Shown here one piece after another: positions 36,059-45,561 of a stretch of DNA of 64,000 bases. The position numbers and the translations under genes were made by a program. The notes under the pieces are model-generated. The model saw nothing but the letters and a program-made list of their open reading frames with translations. It made no database searches and had not been told where the DNA came from. The DNA comes from Wolinella sp963540505. GTDB taxonomy: Bacteria > Campylobacterota > Campylobacteria > Campylobacterales > Helicobacteraceae. Where the stretch lies: positions 62,001-126,000 of the forward strand of contig CAUTMV010000003.1 in assembly GCA_963540505.1 (NCBI GenBank). The letters run 5' to 3'. Position 1 is the first letter of the stretch, and the number at the start of each line of letters is the position of its first letter.

Positions 36059-36064
36059 TATAAT
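36059..36064 (+). promoter_or_regulatory. -10 box upstream of chemoreceptor gene
   Basis: TATAAT in the context CAGATATAATCG, about 30 bases before the start codon. Consistent with a vegetative promoter. Confidence 0.6.
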
Positions 36065-36094
36065 CGAACCTTCATATTCACATAAGGGTTAAGT

Positions 36095-38245
36095 ATGTTT
36101 CTCAAAAATCTCTCACTAGTGAGCAAAGTCAAGCTTCCCCTCATTCTCTCGTTTGCTATCGGATTTTCCGTGATATTCACTCATTATCAGTGGACGCTAT
36201 CGCAAATTCAAAACGATGCCTACGAAGTTGAAAGCGCGGTCATGCGCCAAGGATTTGAGCGCACACTTCTTCAAAAACTCGAAATGGCTCGCATCAACGC
36301 TGTGATGATTGCGCACAATGAGGCGATTATTCAGTCGCTCAAAGCGCAGGATCACGCGCTGGCTTCACGCTCTTTGCAGGGGCTCTCAAAGGGGCTTGAG
36401 GTGGGAGCGGGTATACAAAAGCCGCAAATTCACGTCCATACTGCTGATGTGAAGAGCTTTATCCGTAGCTGGAACAATAAGCGAGGCGATGATTTGAGCG
36501 GATTCCGCCACACGATTCTTGAGGTTAAAAAGACGCAAAAACCCTTTGCTGCGATTGAACTTGGGGTTGCCGGGCTTGTGATACGCGGGCTCTCTCCAAT
36601 CATGGACGAAGGGGAATACATCGGCTCTGTGGAGTTTATCCAGCCCTTTAACATCGTCGCTCAGACACTCCGCAAAGAGGAGGATTTGGAGCTTATCATC
36701 GGAGTTGAGGAATCCGCCGTAAAGGACGTTGCCAAGGGCTTGAAAGACGCTCCTATGCTTCATAATCTCTACCTCGCGCTCAATCCCGATAGCGTCAATC
36801 AAAGGTTTCTTGATGAGCTAAAAAACGCGCAATTCAGTAAGGATTCCCACGCACAGACTGCCAATCACTTCATCATCAAAATGCCCATTCAAGACTTCTT
36901 GGGAAAAGTGGTCGCGCATGCTTACGTGGGCGTGAAAAACAGCACTCTAGTCACGCTCGTCAATCGCTCTAAAAACGCACTCATCTCGCAAATGCTCACC
37001 ACGGTTGTGATTTTTCTCGTGCTGCTCGCGCTCCTTGAGTTTACCCTGCGCATGGGAATCCTGCGCCCGATTAAAAAATTTGATGCGCTCATTCAGACAC
37101 TGGGCGGAGAGCACTCCAACCTCTCCTCGCGGCTTCCTATCACTTCGCACGATGAGATCGGGCAGATGGCGAGCGGCTTTAACCGCTTCGCAGACAGGGT
37201 CGAGCTCATCGCTAAAAAAGCCGAAGAGGAAGCGCACAATTCCAAGGAAGCGCACAAAGAAGCGCAGAGAAATCTTCGCGAGAGCCAGCTAACCGTGAGT
37301 TTGACCGAGCACATGACCAATGGGGTAATCCACAATTCGCAAAACATTCAGCAAAGCCTCCTTGAAAATATCACGGGCATCAAAGAAGTCAACGCGCTCA
37401 ATAAATCCAACGGAAAAGTCGTCAGCGACGTGCAAGAGAGCACGCAGGAGATCACCGGTGCACTTGAGGAGATCATCGACATGATCGGGCAGTCCAAGCA
37501 CAGTGCCGAGGGGCTTTCAAAAAATGTTGACGAGATTATGAGTGTTATTAGCCTTATTAAGGACATTTCCGATCAGACGAACTTGCTCGCGCTCAATGCT
37601 GCGATTGAAGCGGCACGGGCAGGTGAACATGGACGAGGCTTTGCCGTGGTGGCTGATGAAGTGAGAAAGCTCGCCGAGCGCACGCAAAAAGCTACAGGAG
37701 AAGTGGAGGCGAATATCAATATTTTGCGTCAAAATTCCGCTGAAGTGCTAAATAGCAACGAGGAGATGGAGGGCAAGGCAAGGAGCTCCTCTGAGAAGAT
37801 CGAGGAGTTTAAGCATACGCTCACATGCCTCGTCGAGAATGCTCGCTCCATACAGCACGGGTCGCAATCCATCGCCTATGAGCTCTTTGGGAATCTCGCG
37901 AAACTCGACCACTTGGTCTTCAAAGCAAACGCCTATTCTGCGCTCTTTACACTCAATACCGAGGCGAGTTTCGGCGATCATCATCAGTGCCGCTTGGGCA
38001 AATGGTATGAGAGCGGCGAGGGCAAGCAGTTCTTTAGCCATACACCGAGCTACAAGCTCCTTGAAGCTCCCCACAAAGCGGTGCACGATTCCGTGCTCAA
38101 TTCGGTCAACTGCATAACTCAAGGCAACTGCGTCCTTAGGAGCGAAGAGCTGATAGAAAACTTCAAAGAAGCGGAGGAAAACAGCAAGCTCCTCTTTAGT
38201 ATCATCAACCAGATGACCAAAGAGGCGATGTCAGGCGTGCAGTAA
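36095..38245 (+). CDS. Methyl-accepting chemoreceptor with CZB domain
   Basis: 716 residues with membrane helices at about 12-32 and 298-322 flanking a large periplasmic sensing domain (double-Cache-sized), HAMP, and a coiled signalling domain with the hairpin tip DQTNLLALNAAIEAARAGEH. The C-terminal ~110 residues form a CZB zinc-binding domain (HLVFKANAY, HQCRLGKWYESGEG, PHKAVHD), as in receptors sensing HOCl or zinc changes. AAGGG precedes ATG. It signals through CheW/CheA. Confidence 0.95.
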   Translation: MFLKNLSLVSKVKLPLILSFAIGFSVIFTHYQWTLSQIQNDAYEVESAVMRQGFERTLLQKLEMARINAVMIAHNEAIIQSLKAQDHALASRSLQGLSKGLEVGAGIQKPQIHVHTADVKSFIRSWNNKRGDDLSGFRHTILEVKKTQKPFAAIELGVAGLVIRGLSPIMDEGEYIGSVEFIQPFNIVAQTLRKEEDLELIIGVEESAVKDVAKGLKDAPMLHNLYLALNPDSVNQRFLDELKNAQFSKDSHAQTANHFIIKMPIQDFLGKVVAHAYVGVKNSTLVTLVNRSKNALISQMLTTVVIFLVLLALLEFTLRMGILRPIKKFDALIQTLGGEHSNLSSRLPITSHDEIGQMASGFNRFADRVELIAKKAEEEAHNSKEAHKEAQRNLRESQLTVSLTEHMTNGVIHNSQNIQQSLLENITGIKEVNALNKSNGKVVSDVQESTQEITGALEEIIDMIGQSKHSAEGLSKNVDEIMSVISLIKDISDQTNLLALNAAIEAARAGEHGRGFAVVADEVRKLAERTQKATGEVEANINILRQNSAEVLNSNEEMEGKARSSSEKIEEFKHTLTCLVENARSIQHGSQSIAYELFGNLAKLDHLVFKANAYSALFTLNTEASFGDHHQCRLGKWYESGEGKQFFSHTPSYKLLEAPHKAVHDSVLNSVNCITQGNCVLRSEELIENFKEAEENSKLLFSIINQMTKEAMSGVQ

Positions 38246-38740
38246 GTGGCTTCTATTTTTAAGCCAAAGAATCCGCACATTTAGCGGGCGGAAAAACTCT
38301 AGCGCGCGCTTTGGGTTGATGATCTCATCATTCGCGCCTAGCAGCACTTCAATCTCGATTCCCAGAGATTGAAGCAGCGAAAAATCCTCCGCCCTCCACT
38401 CATAATACAAAAGCTCTCTAAGCTCCTCTTCACTCCCGCCTGTAAAATATCCTCTAGCCTCTTCATCTCCACCACACATCACAAAAAATCGCTCCAAATA
38501 GGCATGAGAATCGTGCTTAAAAGCACGCAATTGCGCCCGTTTAAACGCCTCATTTTTGTCATTAAAAAACGCGGGCGAGAGGAGCTGCAGCTTCTGTATG
38601 CGCCCTTTATAGGCGAGTGCCTCTTTGAGAGCTTTCTGCGCGCCATAGCTAAAGCCCGCGATACAGTATTCCCCCCGCGCGAGAAATTCGCTAAAAAGCT
38701 CCTCCTCCCCGCAGAATCCAAACCCGCTAAAATATCTCAT
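38231..38740 (-). CDS. Alpha/beta-hydrolase esterase, BioV-like candidate
   Basis: 169 residues with a nucleophile elbow G-F-S-Y-G (near residue 31), candidate acid in LGANDEIINP and base in NRSHLL. The minimal lid and the start RYFSGFGFCGEEELF are like small esterases of Helicobacter that release pimeloyl-ACP from its methyl ester in biotin synthesis (BioV). The assignment rests on size and motif layout. The start overlaps the ftsH-like gene by 14 bases. bioB and birA lie elsewhere in the window. Confidence 0.6.
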   Translation of the reverse strand: MRYFSGFGFCGEEELFSEFLARGEYCIAGFSYGAQKALKEALAYKGRIQKLQLLSPAFFNDKNEAFKRAQLRAFKHDSHAYLERFFVMCGGDEEARGYFTGGSEEELRELLYYEWRAEDFSLLQSLGIEIEVLLGANDEIINPKRALEFFRPLNVRILWLKNRSHLLHA

Positions 38741-40400
38741 GCAAAATCTCTTGCACCTCCTCTTTGCTCAGGCGTTCACTCGCTAAAAGTCGCTCTTCAA
38801 GCCTCTTTAGCACGTTTTTTGAATTCTCCAAAAACGCCCGCACCTCCGCCCTTGAGTGCGCGAGAATCGCTTGTGCATCATTGACATCACCGATAATTCT
38901 CTCGCCCATACCATATCGCTCCGCCATCTCAAGCGCGAGGATTTTTGCTTTATGCAGATCCTCCTCGCAGTTGGTATAGCTCTCGCCATAAACCATCTCC
39001 AAAGCCACAAATCCTGCAAGAAGCACCTTGATTTTATTGCTCATCTCGCTCCTGCTTGTAAGCTCCTTATCAAACTCCCTGATTCCCTCATTCACGAGCG
39101 AGACCTTGTCAAACTCAAGCTCCATCCAATAGGCACACAGAGCCTTGGCACATTGATAGGTCGCGAGAATCTTCTTCTCCTCATCACTAAAACTTAGCTG
39201 CTTGCGCTTGCCCGATAGGACTTTGTCCTTGCTCGCAAGAATATCCTCATGGCTAATCTCCTCGCAATTCCGTCGCACCGCACGCAAAGCCGCTTCATTC
39301 ACAAGCGAAGCAAGAGCCGCGCCGCTAAATCCCACGCTAAGGCGCGCCACCTCGTTAAGATCGAGCTTGTGGCGTTTGCCCCTAAGATGAACCTCAAGAA
39401 TCTTAATACGCTCGGAGAAATCGGGCAGCTCCACATAAATGCGCCGATCAAATCGCCCTGAACGCAGCAGCGCCTCATCAAGAACCTCAATCTTATTCGT
39501 CGCCCCAATCACAATCACACCACCGGAATCCTCAAAGCCGTCCATCTCAGTGAGTAACTGATTGAGCGTCGTCTCACGCTCATCATTGCGGTGCCCCCCG
39601 CGCGCCTTACCCACGGCATCAATCTCATCGATAAACACAATCGAGGGAGCGGAAAGCTTCGCGCGCATGAAAAGATCTCGCACCCTTTTAGCTCCCATAC
39701 CGACGTAAATCTGTGCAAAACTACTGCCGCTTTGATAAAAAAAGGGCACACCCGCTTCACCCGCTACGGCTTTGGCGATGAGCGTTTTCCCCACACCCGG
39801 AGGCCCCATAAGCAGCACTCCCTTAGGGAGCTTCGTGCCAAATTGCTGATACTTAGCGGGATTTTTCAAAAAATCAATAATCTCCTCAAGCTCCTCTTTG
39901 ACCTCCTTAATCCCCGCGACATCTTTGAAGGTAACATTAGAGACCATAGGAGAGATTTGTCCGCCAAGCTCCATGAGCGTTGCACTCGCCTCTACGGGCT
40001 TTGAAACGGCATTATTCGGCGGGATTTTATTCGCACTGTTTTGAGGATTCTGCTCGCCGCGCCGCGCGAAAACCAAGACTGTGACAAAAAACAAGAACAA
40101 AAAAACCCCAAGGACTTCCGCGAGAATTCCCGTGCCCTCGCCCTTAATTTCAATAAGTGCCTCAGGCATGAGCTGCCCAAGATTCCCCTCATAGAGGACT
40201 TTATACTCCTGCCCTTTAATCTTTGCGTAAAGATACCCATCCTTGATGTAAGCATGCGTAGGTGCACTTTCGTGCAGGAGTGTCTCAAAAGCCTTGCTAC
40301 TCACAAGCTCGGAGTTATCGCGAAACACACCATAAAAAAGCAGCACAAACGCAACCAGCAGCGCACCCAGCCCGATGGTCAGATTCCTAGATTTCCGCAC
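38727..40400 (-). CDS. FtsH-like AAA protein with degenerate protease site
   Basis: 557 residues with two membrane helices (about 9-25 and 94-112), an intact AAA module (Walker A GPPGVGKT at 199-206, Walker B VFIDEID at 255-261, SRH with RSGRFDRR) and a C-terminal domain of the FtsH type. The expected zinc motif HEAGH reads YQCAK (415-419), so the metalloprotease should be inactive while ATPase remains. A GTG start overlaps mtaB by 14 bases. A comparable short FtsH paralogue is remembered next to aroB-mscS-mtaB in Helicobacter. Probably an unfoldase or partner of the true FtsH. Confidence 0.88.
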   Translation of the reverse strand: MRKSRNLTIGLGALLVAFVLLFYGVFRDNSELVSSKAFETLLHESAPTHAYIKDGYLYAKIKGQEYKVLYEGNLGQLMPEALIEIKGEGTGILAEVLGVFLFLFFVTVLVFARRGEQNPQNSANKIPPNNAVSKPVEASATLMELGGQISPMVSNVTFKDVAGIKEVKEELEEIIDFLKNPAKYQQFGTKLPKGVLLMGPPGVGKTLIAKAVAGEAGVPFFYQSGSSFAQIYVGMGAKRVRDLFMRAKLSAPSIVFIDEIDAVGKARGGHRNDERETTLNQLLTEMDGFEDSGGVIVIGATNKIEVLDEALLRSGRFDRRIYVELPDFSERIKILEVHLRGKRHKLDLNEVARLSVGFSGAALASLVNEAALRAVRRNCEEISHEDILASKDKVLSGKRKQLSFSDEEKKILATYQCAKALCAYWMELEFDKVSLVNEGIREFDKELTSRSEMSNKIKVLLAGFVALEMVYGESYTNCEEDLHKAKILALEMAERYGMGERIIGDVNDAQAILAHSRAEVRAFLENSKNVLKRLEERLLASERLSKEEVQEILHEIF

Positions 40401-41631
40401 GATTAACCTCGCTTTCCACCTGATATTCGCTCACGTCAATCCATTTCCCCGCCAGAGGCTGCTCCGAATGGATCTCAATGCGGTTAAAAAACTGATCCAA
40501 CCCATGGAATCGCCCCGATTCCCGCTCATTCTCAAGCAGCACCTGAAGCGCTCCGGCTTTGCTTCGGAAATGGCGATTATTCTCCCGCACCCTCTCTTGC
40601 AAAGCCCTCATGCGCTCTTTGGCGACATTCCCCGCGATGTCGATTTTAAGCCTACTTGAAGGCGTGCCCTTGCGCGGACTGTAAATAAAAGCGTGCAGAT
40701 GTGTCAGCGGAAAAGCGAGGAATCGTCGCCACGCATCTTCCCACACCGCCTCACTCTCGCCCGGATGAGCGATAATGAAGTCCGTCCCGAGCGCATATCC
40801 ACGCATAGACAGGCTCTCAAAAAGCGCAAGATCACCCTGTGCGTCATTGCGCCGATTCATAATTTTTAGCATCATAGGGCTTGTGTGCTGCAACGCAATG
40901 TGTAAGTGTCGCGCCATGAACGATTCCCCCAAAAGCTCCATAAACTCCTCATCAATCTGCGAGGGCTCAAGGCTCCCTAACCTCAGCCGCCGCACGCCCT
41001 GAATACGCGAAAGTGCCTTTAGAAGTTTAGCAAGATTTAGATTGCAATCCTTGCCATAACTCCCCATATTCGTCCCCGTGAGGACAAACTCGCTAAAGCC
41101 GTTGTGTGCAAGAATCTCCACCTGCGCGCAAATACGCTCCAAAGGGAGACTCCTAGCCCTGCCGCGCACCTGCGGAATAATGCAATAACTGCATGCAAAA
41201 TCGCACCCCTCTTGGATTTTGACAAACGCGCGAGATTTGCCGACAAATTCCGTAATCACCGTGGAATCGACATGCTCCAAATCCCCTTTAAGCGAGAATC
41301 GCTCCTTTTGTAGCAACAAAGAATCAACCTGCTCTTTGTAAGAGTGTCCAAAAACTCCAAAGGCTAAATTCTGCGCAAAAAGCTCCTCCCCGCGCGTCAG
41401 CACGCCACACCCCGTGAGATAGACGCGCTTGCCTTCATTGCGCAAGCGTTGCAGATAGCTCCTCACACCGCTATCCGCGCCATTTGTAACGGTGCAGGAA
41501 TTCACCACTACAATATCCGCAAGCTCTTCAAACTCGGTCAATTCAAAATTTTTGAGATTTTTAATCATAATTTGCGTGTCAAAGAGATTCGTGCGGCAGC
41601 CAAAAGTCTTAAAATATACCTTAGAAATCAT
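40387..41631 (-). CDS. mtaB: tRNA t6A methylthiotransferase MtaB
   Basis: 414 residues. N-terminal UPF0004 domain (TFGCRTNLFDTQIM; CTVT) followed by the radical-SAM motif C-DFA-CSY-C (CDFACSYCIIPQVRG near 143-157) and a C-terminal TRAM-like end. It thiomethylates t6A37 in tRNAs reading ANN codons. ATG at 41631 overlaps the mscS stop as TGATG and is preferred over the GTG three bases upstream. CxxxCxxC spacing and RGRARSL fit MtaB better than MiaB. Confidence 0.92.
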   Translation of the reverse strand: MISKVYFKTFGCRTNLFDTQIMIKNLKNFELTEFEELADIVVVNSCTVTNGADSGVRSYLQRLRNEGKRVYLTGCGVLTRGEELFAQNLAFGVFGHSYKEQVDSLLLQKERFSLKGDLEHVDSTVITEFVGKSRAFVKIQEGCDFACSYCIIPQVRGRARSLPLERICAQVEILAHNGFSEFVLTGTNMGSYGKDCNLNLAKLLKALSRIQGVRRLRLGSLEPSQIDEEFMELLGESFMARHLHIALQHTSPMMLKIMNRRNDAQGDLALFESLSMRGYALGTDFIIAHPGESEAVWEDAWRRFLAFPLTHLHAFIYSPRKGTPSSRLKIDIAGNVAKERMRALQERVRENNRHFRSKAGALQVLLENERESGRFHGLDQFFNRIEIHSEQPLAGKWIDVSEYQVESEVNRAEI

Positions 41632-43220
41632 CACAAATGCACAGCGGGAATCGCCCCATCACCCAGCGGAGGAATCGTCTCACTATTCGTGCGCACTGTC
41701 GTAGTGGGATAAGCGATGTGAATATCGGGCTCTTTTAGCAGCGCGTCGATAATCTCCGCAGAAATCGTGCTACGTAGCGACAAAGCCGAGTAGGAATTCG
41801 TCTGATACCAAAGCGAGATGCGGATTCCGTTCGCCTCTAACATCGTGAATGCACGCGGATCGACGCTTGTATTGCGCAAAGAGTAACTATCACGCAGGCG
41901 ATTGAGCTGCTTGCGCGTAATCTCCGTATAGCCTTTGGAGTAGCGTTTGGCAATCTCCATGGCAATCTGCACCATTTTTTTGTGATTGCTCTCAAAGGTG
42001 ATCGTAAAGTCAATCCCATCCCACACGGTCTTCATGCCGTTGTGCGTGTAGTTTGCAAACATCGTCGTGAAAATATAGTTATTCGGGACGAAAACTATCC
42101 GCCCTGCGCGCCGATTCTCCATATAGGTCGTGAGTGTAACTCCCTCGTGCATCGTAATGCGCAAAATCGAAATATCAATCACATCGCCTACATACGCGCT
42201 CCCATCCTTCATCACGCGTATCCGATCGCCCACATGCACGCTCCCGCCGATGACAATCACAATCCAGCCTAAAACGGACATAAAAAGATCTTTCATCGCA
42301 ATCGCCAACCCTGCTGAGGCAAATCCAAGCACCGTCACAAGATAGGTCACATTCTCCAAATAGGCAAAAAGTAGGGTAAAAATCACAATCGTGAGCGTGA
42401 GGAAATTGATGATTTTATTCGCGGTGTAGATGCGCTCATTGTCGTTGATGTATCGCTTCGTCCCCGCCTTGATAAGTAGCCCGAGCACAAAGAGCACCAA
42501 AATGGCGATACCGATATAGCCGGCTTTTAGCACCTGTGTCTTAATCTGCTCGGAGAGTCGCTGATTTTGCTCCTCAAGCTTCTTGCGATAAAGCTCCAGC
42601 GTAGTGGCAAAAATCTTCTCGGCAGATTCCAGCTCATTGCGCGCATGTTGCGTCTCTTTAAGCTCGGCAACTTCCCGGTCGATTCCCTCAAGCAAGACAA
42701 GCTCGCCAAGGAGCTCCTCTTTCCTCTCTAGCGAACGCACCACGCTTTTAAGCAGCTCAAAACTGCGCTCCAACGCCTCCAGCTCATGGCGCGATTGACG
42801 CATTTGCGAAAAAGCCTGAATGATAAGAATCGGATTGGTCACATTAATCGCCTCACCCGCCGTATTCATGGGCTCTATAAGCTCCTTGAAAGGATTGTCC
42901 TTATACTCCTGCATGAGCTCTCGCTGCTTTTGCAACGTCTCTAGCCTACGCTCCAAGCTCGCGCGCTCATCTTTGTTTGCCACCGTTTTTGGGCGTTTAG
43001 CGAGCGAAGAAATCTGCCCCTTCACGCTCTCAATCTCAAGCACAATCTCTTTATAAGAGCGAAAATTCCCATAACGCTTCATCCATGGATTGCTCGCATC
43101 TTCGAGGAATCGATTGAGCGTGCGCACCTCTTCGCGAAGATAATCGGTCTTCAAAAGCGCGCCACTCTCTTCGCCCAAGCACAAACCCAGAGTAAAAAGC
43201 AATAAAATTACTAACCGCAA
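41631..43220 (-). CDS. MscS-family mechanosensitive channel
   Basis: 529 residues starting at TTG behind GGAG and overlapping the aroB stop by 10 bases. Signal peptide, then a long periplasmic coiled-coil region (about 40-235), two to three membrane helices, and the MscS core with pore helix region GFASAGLAIAMKDLFMSVLGW and the beta domain HVGDRIRV. Likely releases solutes on hypo-osmotic shock. The large N-terminal extension makes it a long MscS. Confidence 0.92.
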   Translation of the reverse strand: MRLVILLLFTLGLCLGEESGALLKTDYLREEVRTLNRFLEDASNPWMKRYGNFRSYKEIVLEIESVKGQISSLAKRPKTVANKDERASLERRLETLQKQRELMQEYKDNPFKELIEPMNTAGEAINVTNPILIIQAFSQMRQSRHELEALERSFELLKSVVRSLERKEELLGELVLLEGIDREVAELKETQHARNELESAEKIFATTLELYRKKLEEQNQRLSEQIKTQVLKAGYIGIAILVLFVLGLLIKAGTKRYINDNERIYTANKIINFLTLTIVIFTLLFAYLENVTYLVTVLGFASAGLAIAMKDLFMSVLGWIVIVIGGSVHVGDRIRVMKDGSAYVGDVIDISILRITMHEGVTLTTYMENRRAGRIVFVPNNYIFTTMFANYTHNGMKTVWDGIDFTITFESNHKKMVQIAMEIAKRYSKGYTEITRKQLNRLRDSYSLRNTSVDPRAFTMLEANGIRISLWYQTNSYSALSLRSTISAEIIDALLKEPDIHIAYPTTTVRTNSETIPPLGDGAIPAVHL

Positions 43221-44251
43221 AACTGCTCCAATACGCTTAAAACTTCACTTTTGGCTATGTTGTCACGAAACTCCACCGCGCCGATTCCGCGTGGGAGAAT
43301 GAACTTAATCCGACTATTTTCGCTCTTTTTATCGAGGAGAAAAAGCTTATAAAACCGCTCGCTATCGGTAATTTTGTAGCGTGTGGGAAGCTCATAACGC
43401 GCAAGTAACCTCTCAATGCGCTCCGCTTCGACCTCTTGTAGGATTCCTAGCCTGCACGCCAGGGCGTTTGCCATGACGATTCCCATGCTGACCGCCTCGC
43501 CGTGCAGATAGTGTCCATACCCGCTCTCATGCTCAATCACATGTGCAAACGTGTGCCCGTAATTGAGTGCGACGCGGATTCCCCGCTCCTTTTCATCTTC
43601 AATTACCACGCGTGCCTTAATCTTTACACACTCTTCACACACATGCAGTAAAAACGCGCGATCCCGCAAGTCATTTACCTCAAGCTCATCAAAAAGCCCT
43701 GCATCAAAGGTAACCGCCATTTTCACAATCTCTGCGACCCCTGCGCCAAATTCGCGCGCTGGGAGCGTATCAAGGAAATTTGGATCAATATGAACACTAC
43801 GAGGCTGATGAAAAAGCCCGATGAGATTTTTACCAAAGGCGTTATTAACACCCGTCTTACCTCCAACACTCGCATCAACCTGCGCTAGAAGCGTTGTAGG
43901 AATCTGAACAAAGCCGATTCCCCGCTGAAATATCCCTGCGGCAAATCCCGCCATATCACCCACAACACCGCCCCCAAGGGCAATGATCAGGGATTTGCGA
44001 TCGAGCCGATGAGTAAAAGCCGCCCCCAAAATGAGCTCGATGGTCGCAAGGTTCTTATACGCCTCTCCATCGGGAATCGTGCATACATAAACCTCGCATG
44101 CGTGCAGCTTAGCAAGCAGATAAGAGAGGTAGAGACCGCCCACTTTCGGATTGGTCACGACGAGGACTTTCCCCTCGTGCGTCAGGTCTTCGAGCGCGCC
44201 AAAATAGATGGGATAACTCTGCGCTCCAAGCTCAATCATCACCCTCTTCAT
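43211..44251 (-). CDS. aroB: 3-dehydroquinate synthase
   Basis: 346 residues with the NAD-binding PDGEAYKN, LGGGVVGDMAGF, PTTLLAQVDASVGGKTGVN and LNYGHTFAHVIE motifs. Second step of the shikimate pathway. AAGGAGCGCAG precedes ATG. First gene of aroB-mscS-mtaB-ftsH-like-esterase, all linked by overlaps. Confidence 0.97.
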   Translation of the reverse strand: MKRVMIELGAQSYPIYFGALEDLTHEGKVLVVTNPKVGGLYLSYLLAKLHACEVYVCTIPDGEAYKNLATIELILGAAFTHRLDRKSLIIALGGGVVGDMAGFAAGIFQRGIGFVQIPTTLLAQVDASVGGKTGVNNAFGKNLIGLFHQPRSVHIDPNFLDTLPAREFGAGVAEIVKMAVTFDAGLFDELEVNDLRDRAFLLHVCEECVKIKARVVIEDEKERGIRVALNYGHTFAHVIEHESGYGHYLHGEAVSMGIVMANALACRLGILQEVEAERIERLLARYELPTRYKITDSERFYKLFLLDKKSENSRIKFILPRGIGAVEFRDNIAKSEVLSVLEQFCG

Positions 44252-44525
44252 CTGCGCTCCTTGCCTTAGAATGGCGTATATTGTAGCCTTTTAGAACTTT
44301 ATGGAAGCTAGCGTGGTGCCTTTATGCTTATTTTGGGATAAAACCTCTACGTGAGTAGCCCGATTCTCGTAATTTGTGTCATCTAGTCTTGAGATTTTAT
44401 CTCGGATAATTTTAGCCCTTTTATTTCTGAAACAAAAGGGCTGCCGGAAGTTTAGCAGCACTAAGAGCATTCACACTAAAAGCAAAGCCCAAACGGACTT
44501 AAAGTATCCAAAGCCATTGCAAAGG
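44252..44525. other. Intergenic region with terminator hairpin
   Basis: 274 bp without a gene between aroB and the Tol-Pal cluster. It contains the hairpin at 44414-44442 and AT-rich sequence before aroB that may carry its promoter (GCGTATATTGTAGCC near 44273-44287). Confidence 0.6.
44414..44442. terminator. Hairpin downstream of Tol-Pal cluster
   Basis: Perfect 9-bp stem AGCCCTTTT (44414-44422) / AAAAGGGCT (44434-44442), loop ATTTCTGAAAC. The A/T part of the stem can act in either direction; it lies beyond the 3' end of the minus-strand TPR gene. Confidence 0.6.
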
Positions 44526-45512
44526 CTATTTGAGTAACTTTTTCGCCTCTTTTGCCTCAGGAGAATTGGGATAATTTGCGATGAGCGTCTCTAAAAAACG
44601 CTTTGCATTGCCCCTGTCTCCCGTGTGTGCAAGCGACTTGGAGCTGTGGAGCAGCAACCTAGGCATATATGTAGCTTTGTCAAAAAGCGTGGCACTCTCT
44701 TTGTAGTAATAGATCGCGTCTTTGTAACGCTTCTGCTGAAACGCGATCTCACCAAGGAGATAGTTGCTCGAAGCGGGCTTATACTGGTTTTTGACCGTCC
44801 ATTCCAAACGCTCCCTCGCCTCTACGAGCTTTCCTTTCTCAAAGAGATTTTCCGCCTCTTTATAGATATTGTGGCTATTGTCTCTGGAAAATTTCGGCTT
44901 GCTTGGAGTCGCGGGCACAGTAGGCGTGCTTGGAGTAGAAGCTACTTTTTTAGCGGTATTCTTGGGCACAGTTGTCTTTGAGGGGGAATTTTTGTCTCCC
45001 TTTTTACCGCGAAGCTCTTCTAATTCTGACCGAATCGACTCAATATCACTCTTAGTCTGCTTATTTAACTGCTCAATAAGATCACCCAAGGCGTGAATGC
45101 TCTCACGTAAGGATTTAAAATTTTCATCATGAAGCGCGAAATTCGCGCTCACGCCTTTATTGTTCTCCTCTAGGATTACTTGAAGTTCTTTTTGAGTGAG
45201 AAACCCCCCGCCCTTTTCATTGCTCGAATTTTGGCGAGTGGAGAGCGACTGGATCTTTCGATTCTGCCCTTCAATGACACTCTTAAGCCCTTCTTGAGCC
45301 TCTTCTAAACCCTTTAACGAGCGATCAAGCTCAAAAAGCTTCTCTTTTATCTCATTAACTTCCTGAGCTTTACCTTTTGCCAAACGATTCGATGAAGCGC
45401 TAGAAGAAGCAGCACCCTGAGTCTGCGCGGAATGACTACCAAAAGCTGATGGTTCCCGTGCTTCGAGCGTGAAGAGAAACAGAGCAACCGCGAGAATCGA
45501 CCACTTCGTCAT
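44526..45512 (-). CDS. CpoB/YbgF-like periplasmic TPR protein
   Basis: 328 residues from ATG; a TTG 12 bases upstream is the alternative, and neither has a strong ribosome site. Signal peptide ends near LEARE. The middle region (about 50-165) is a coiled coil; the C-terminal ~120 residues hold TPR units (NIYKEAENLFEKGKLVEAR, NSPEAKEAKKLL). In other bacteria CpoB coordinates Tol-Pal with peptidoglycan synthesis at division. Last gene of tolB-pal-cpoB. Confidence 0.88.
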   Translation of the reverse strand: MTKWSILAVALFLFTLEAREPSAFGSHSAQTQGAASSSASSNRLAKGKAQEVNEIKEKLFELDRSLKGLEEAQEGLKSVIEGQNRKIQSLSTRQNSSNEKGGGFLTQKELQVILEENNKGVSANFALHDENFKSLRESIHALGDLIEQLNKQTKSDIESIRSELEELRGKKGDKNSPSKTTVPKNTAKKVASTPSTPTVPATPSKPKFSRDNSHNIYKEAENLFEKGKLVEARERLEWTVKNQYKPASSNYLLGEIAFQQKRYKDAIYYYKESATLFDKATYMPRLLLHSSKSLAHTGDRGNAKRFLETLIANYPNSPEAKEAKKLLK

Positions 45513-45561
45513 GTTACCGACCAAAGCCGCCTAAATTCACGCGATTCCCAAAAGTAGTAGA

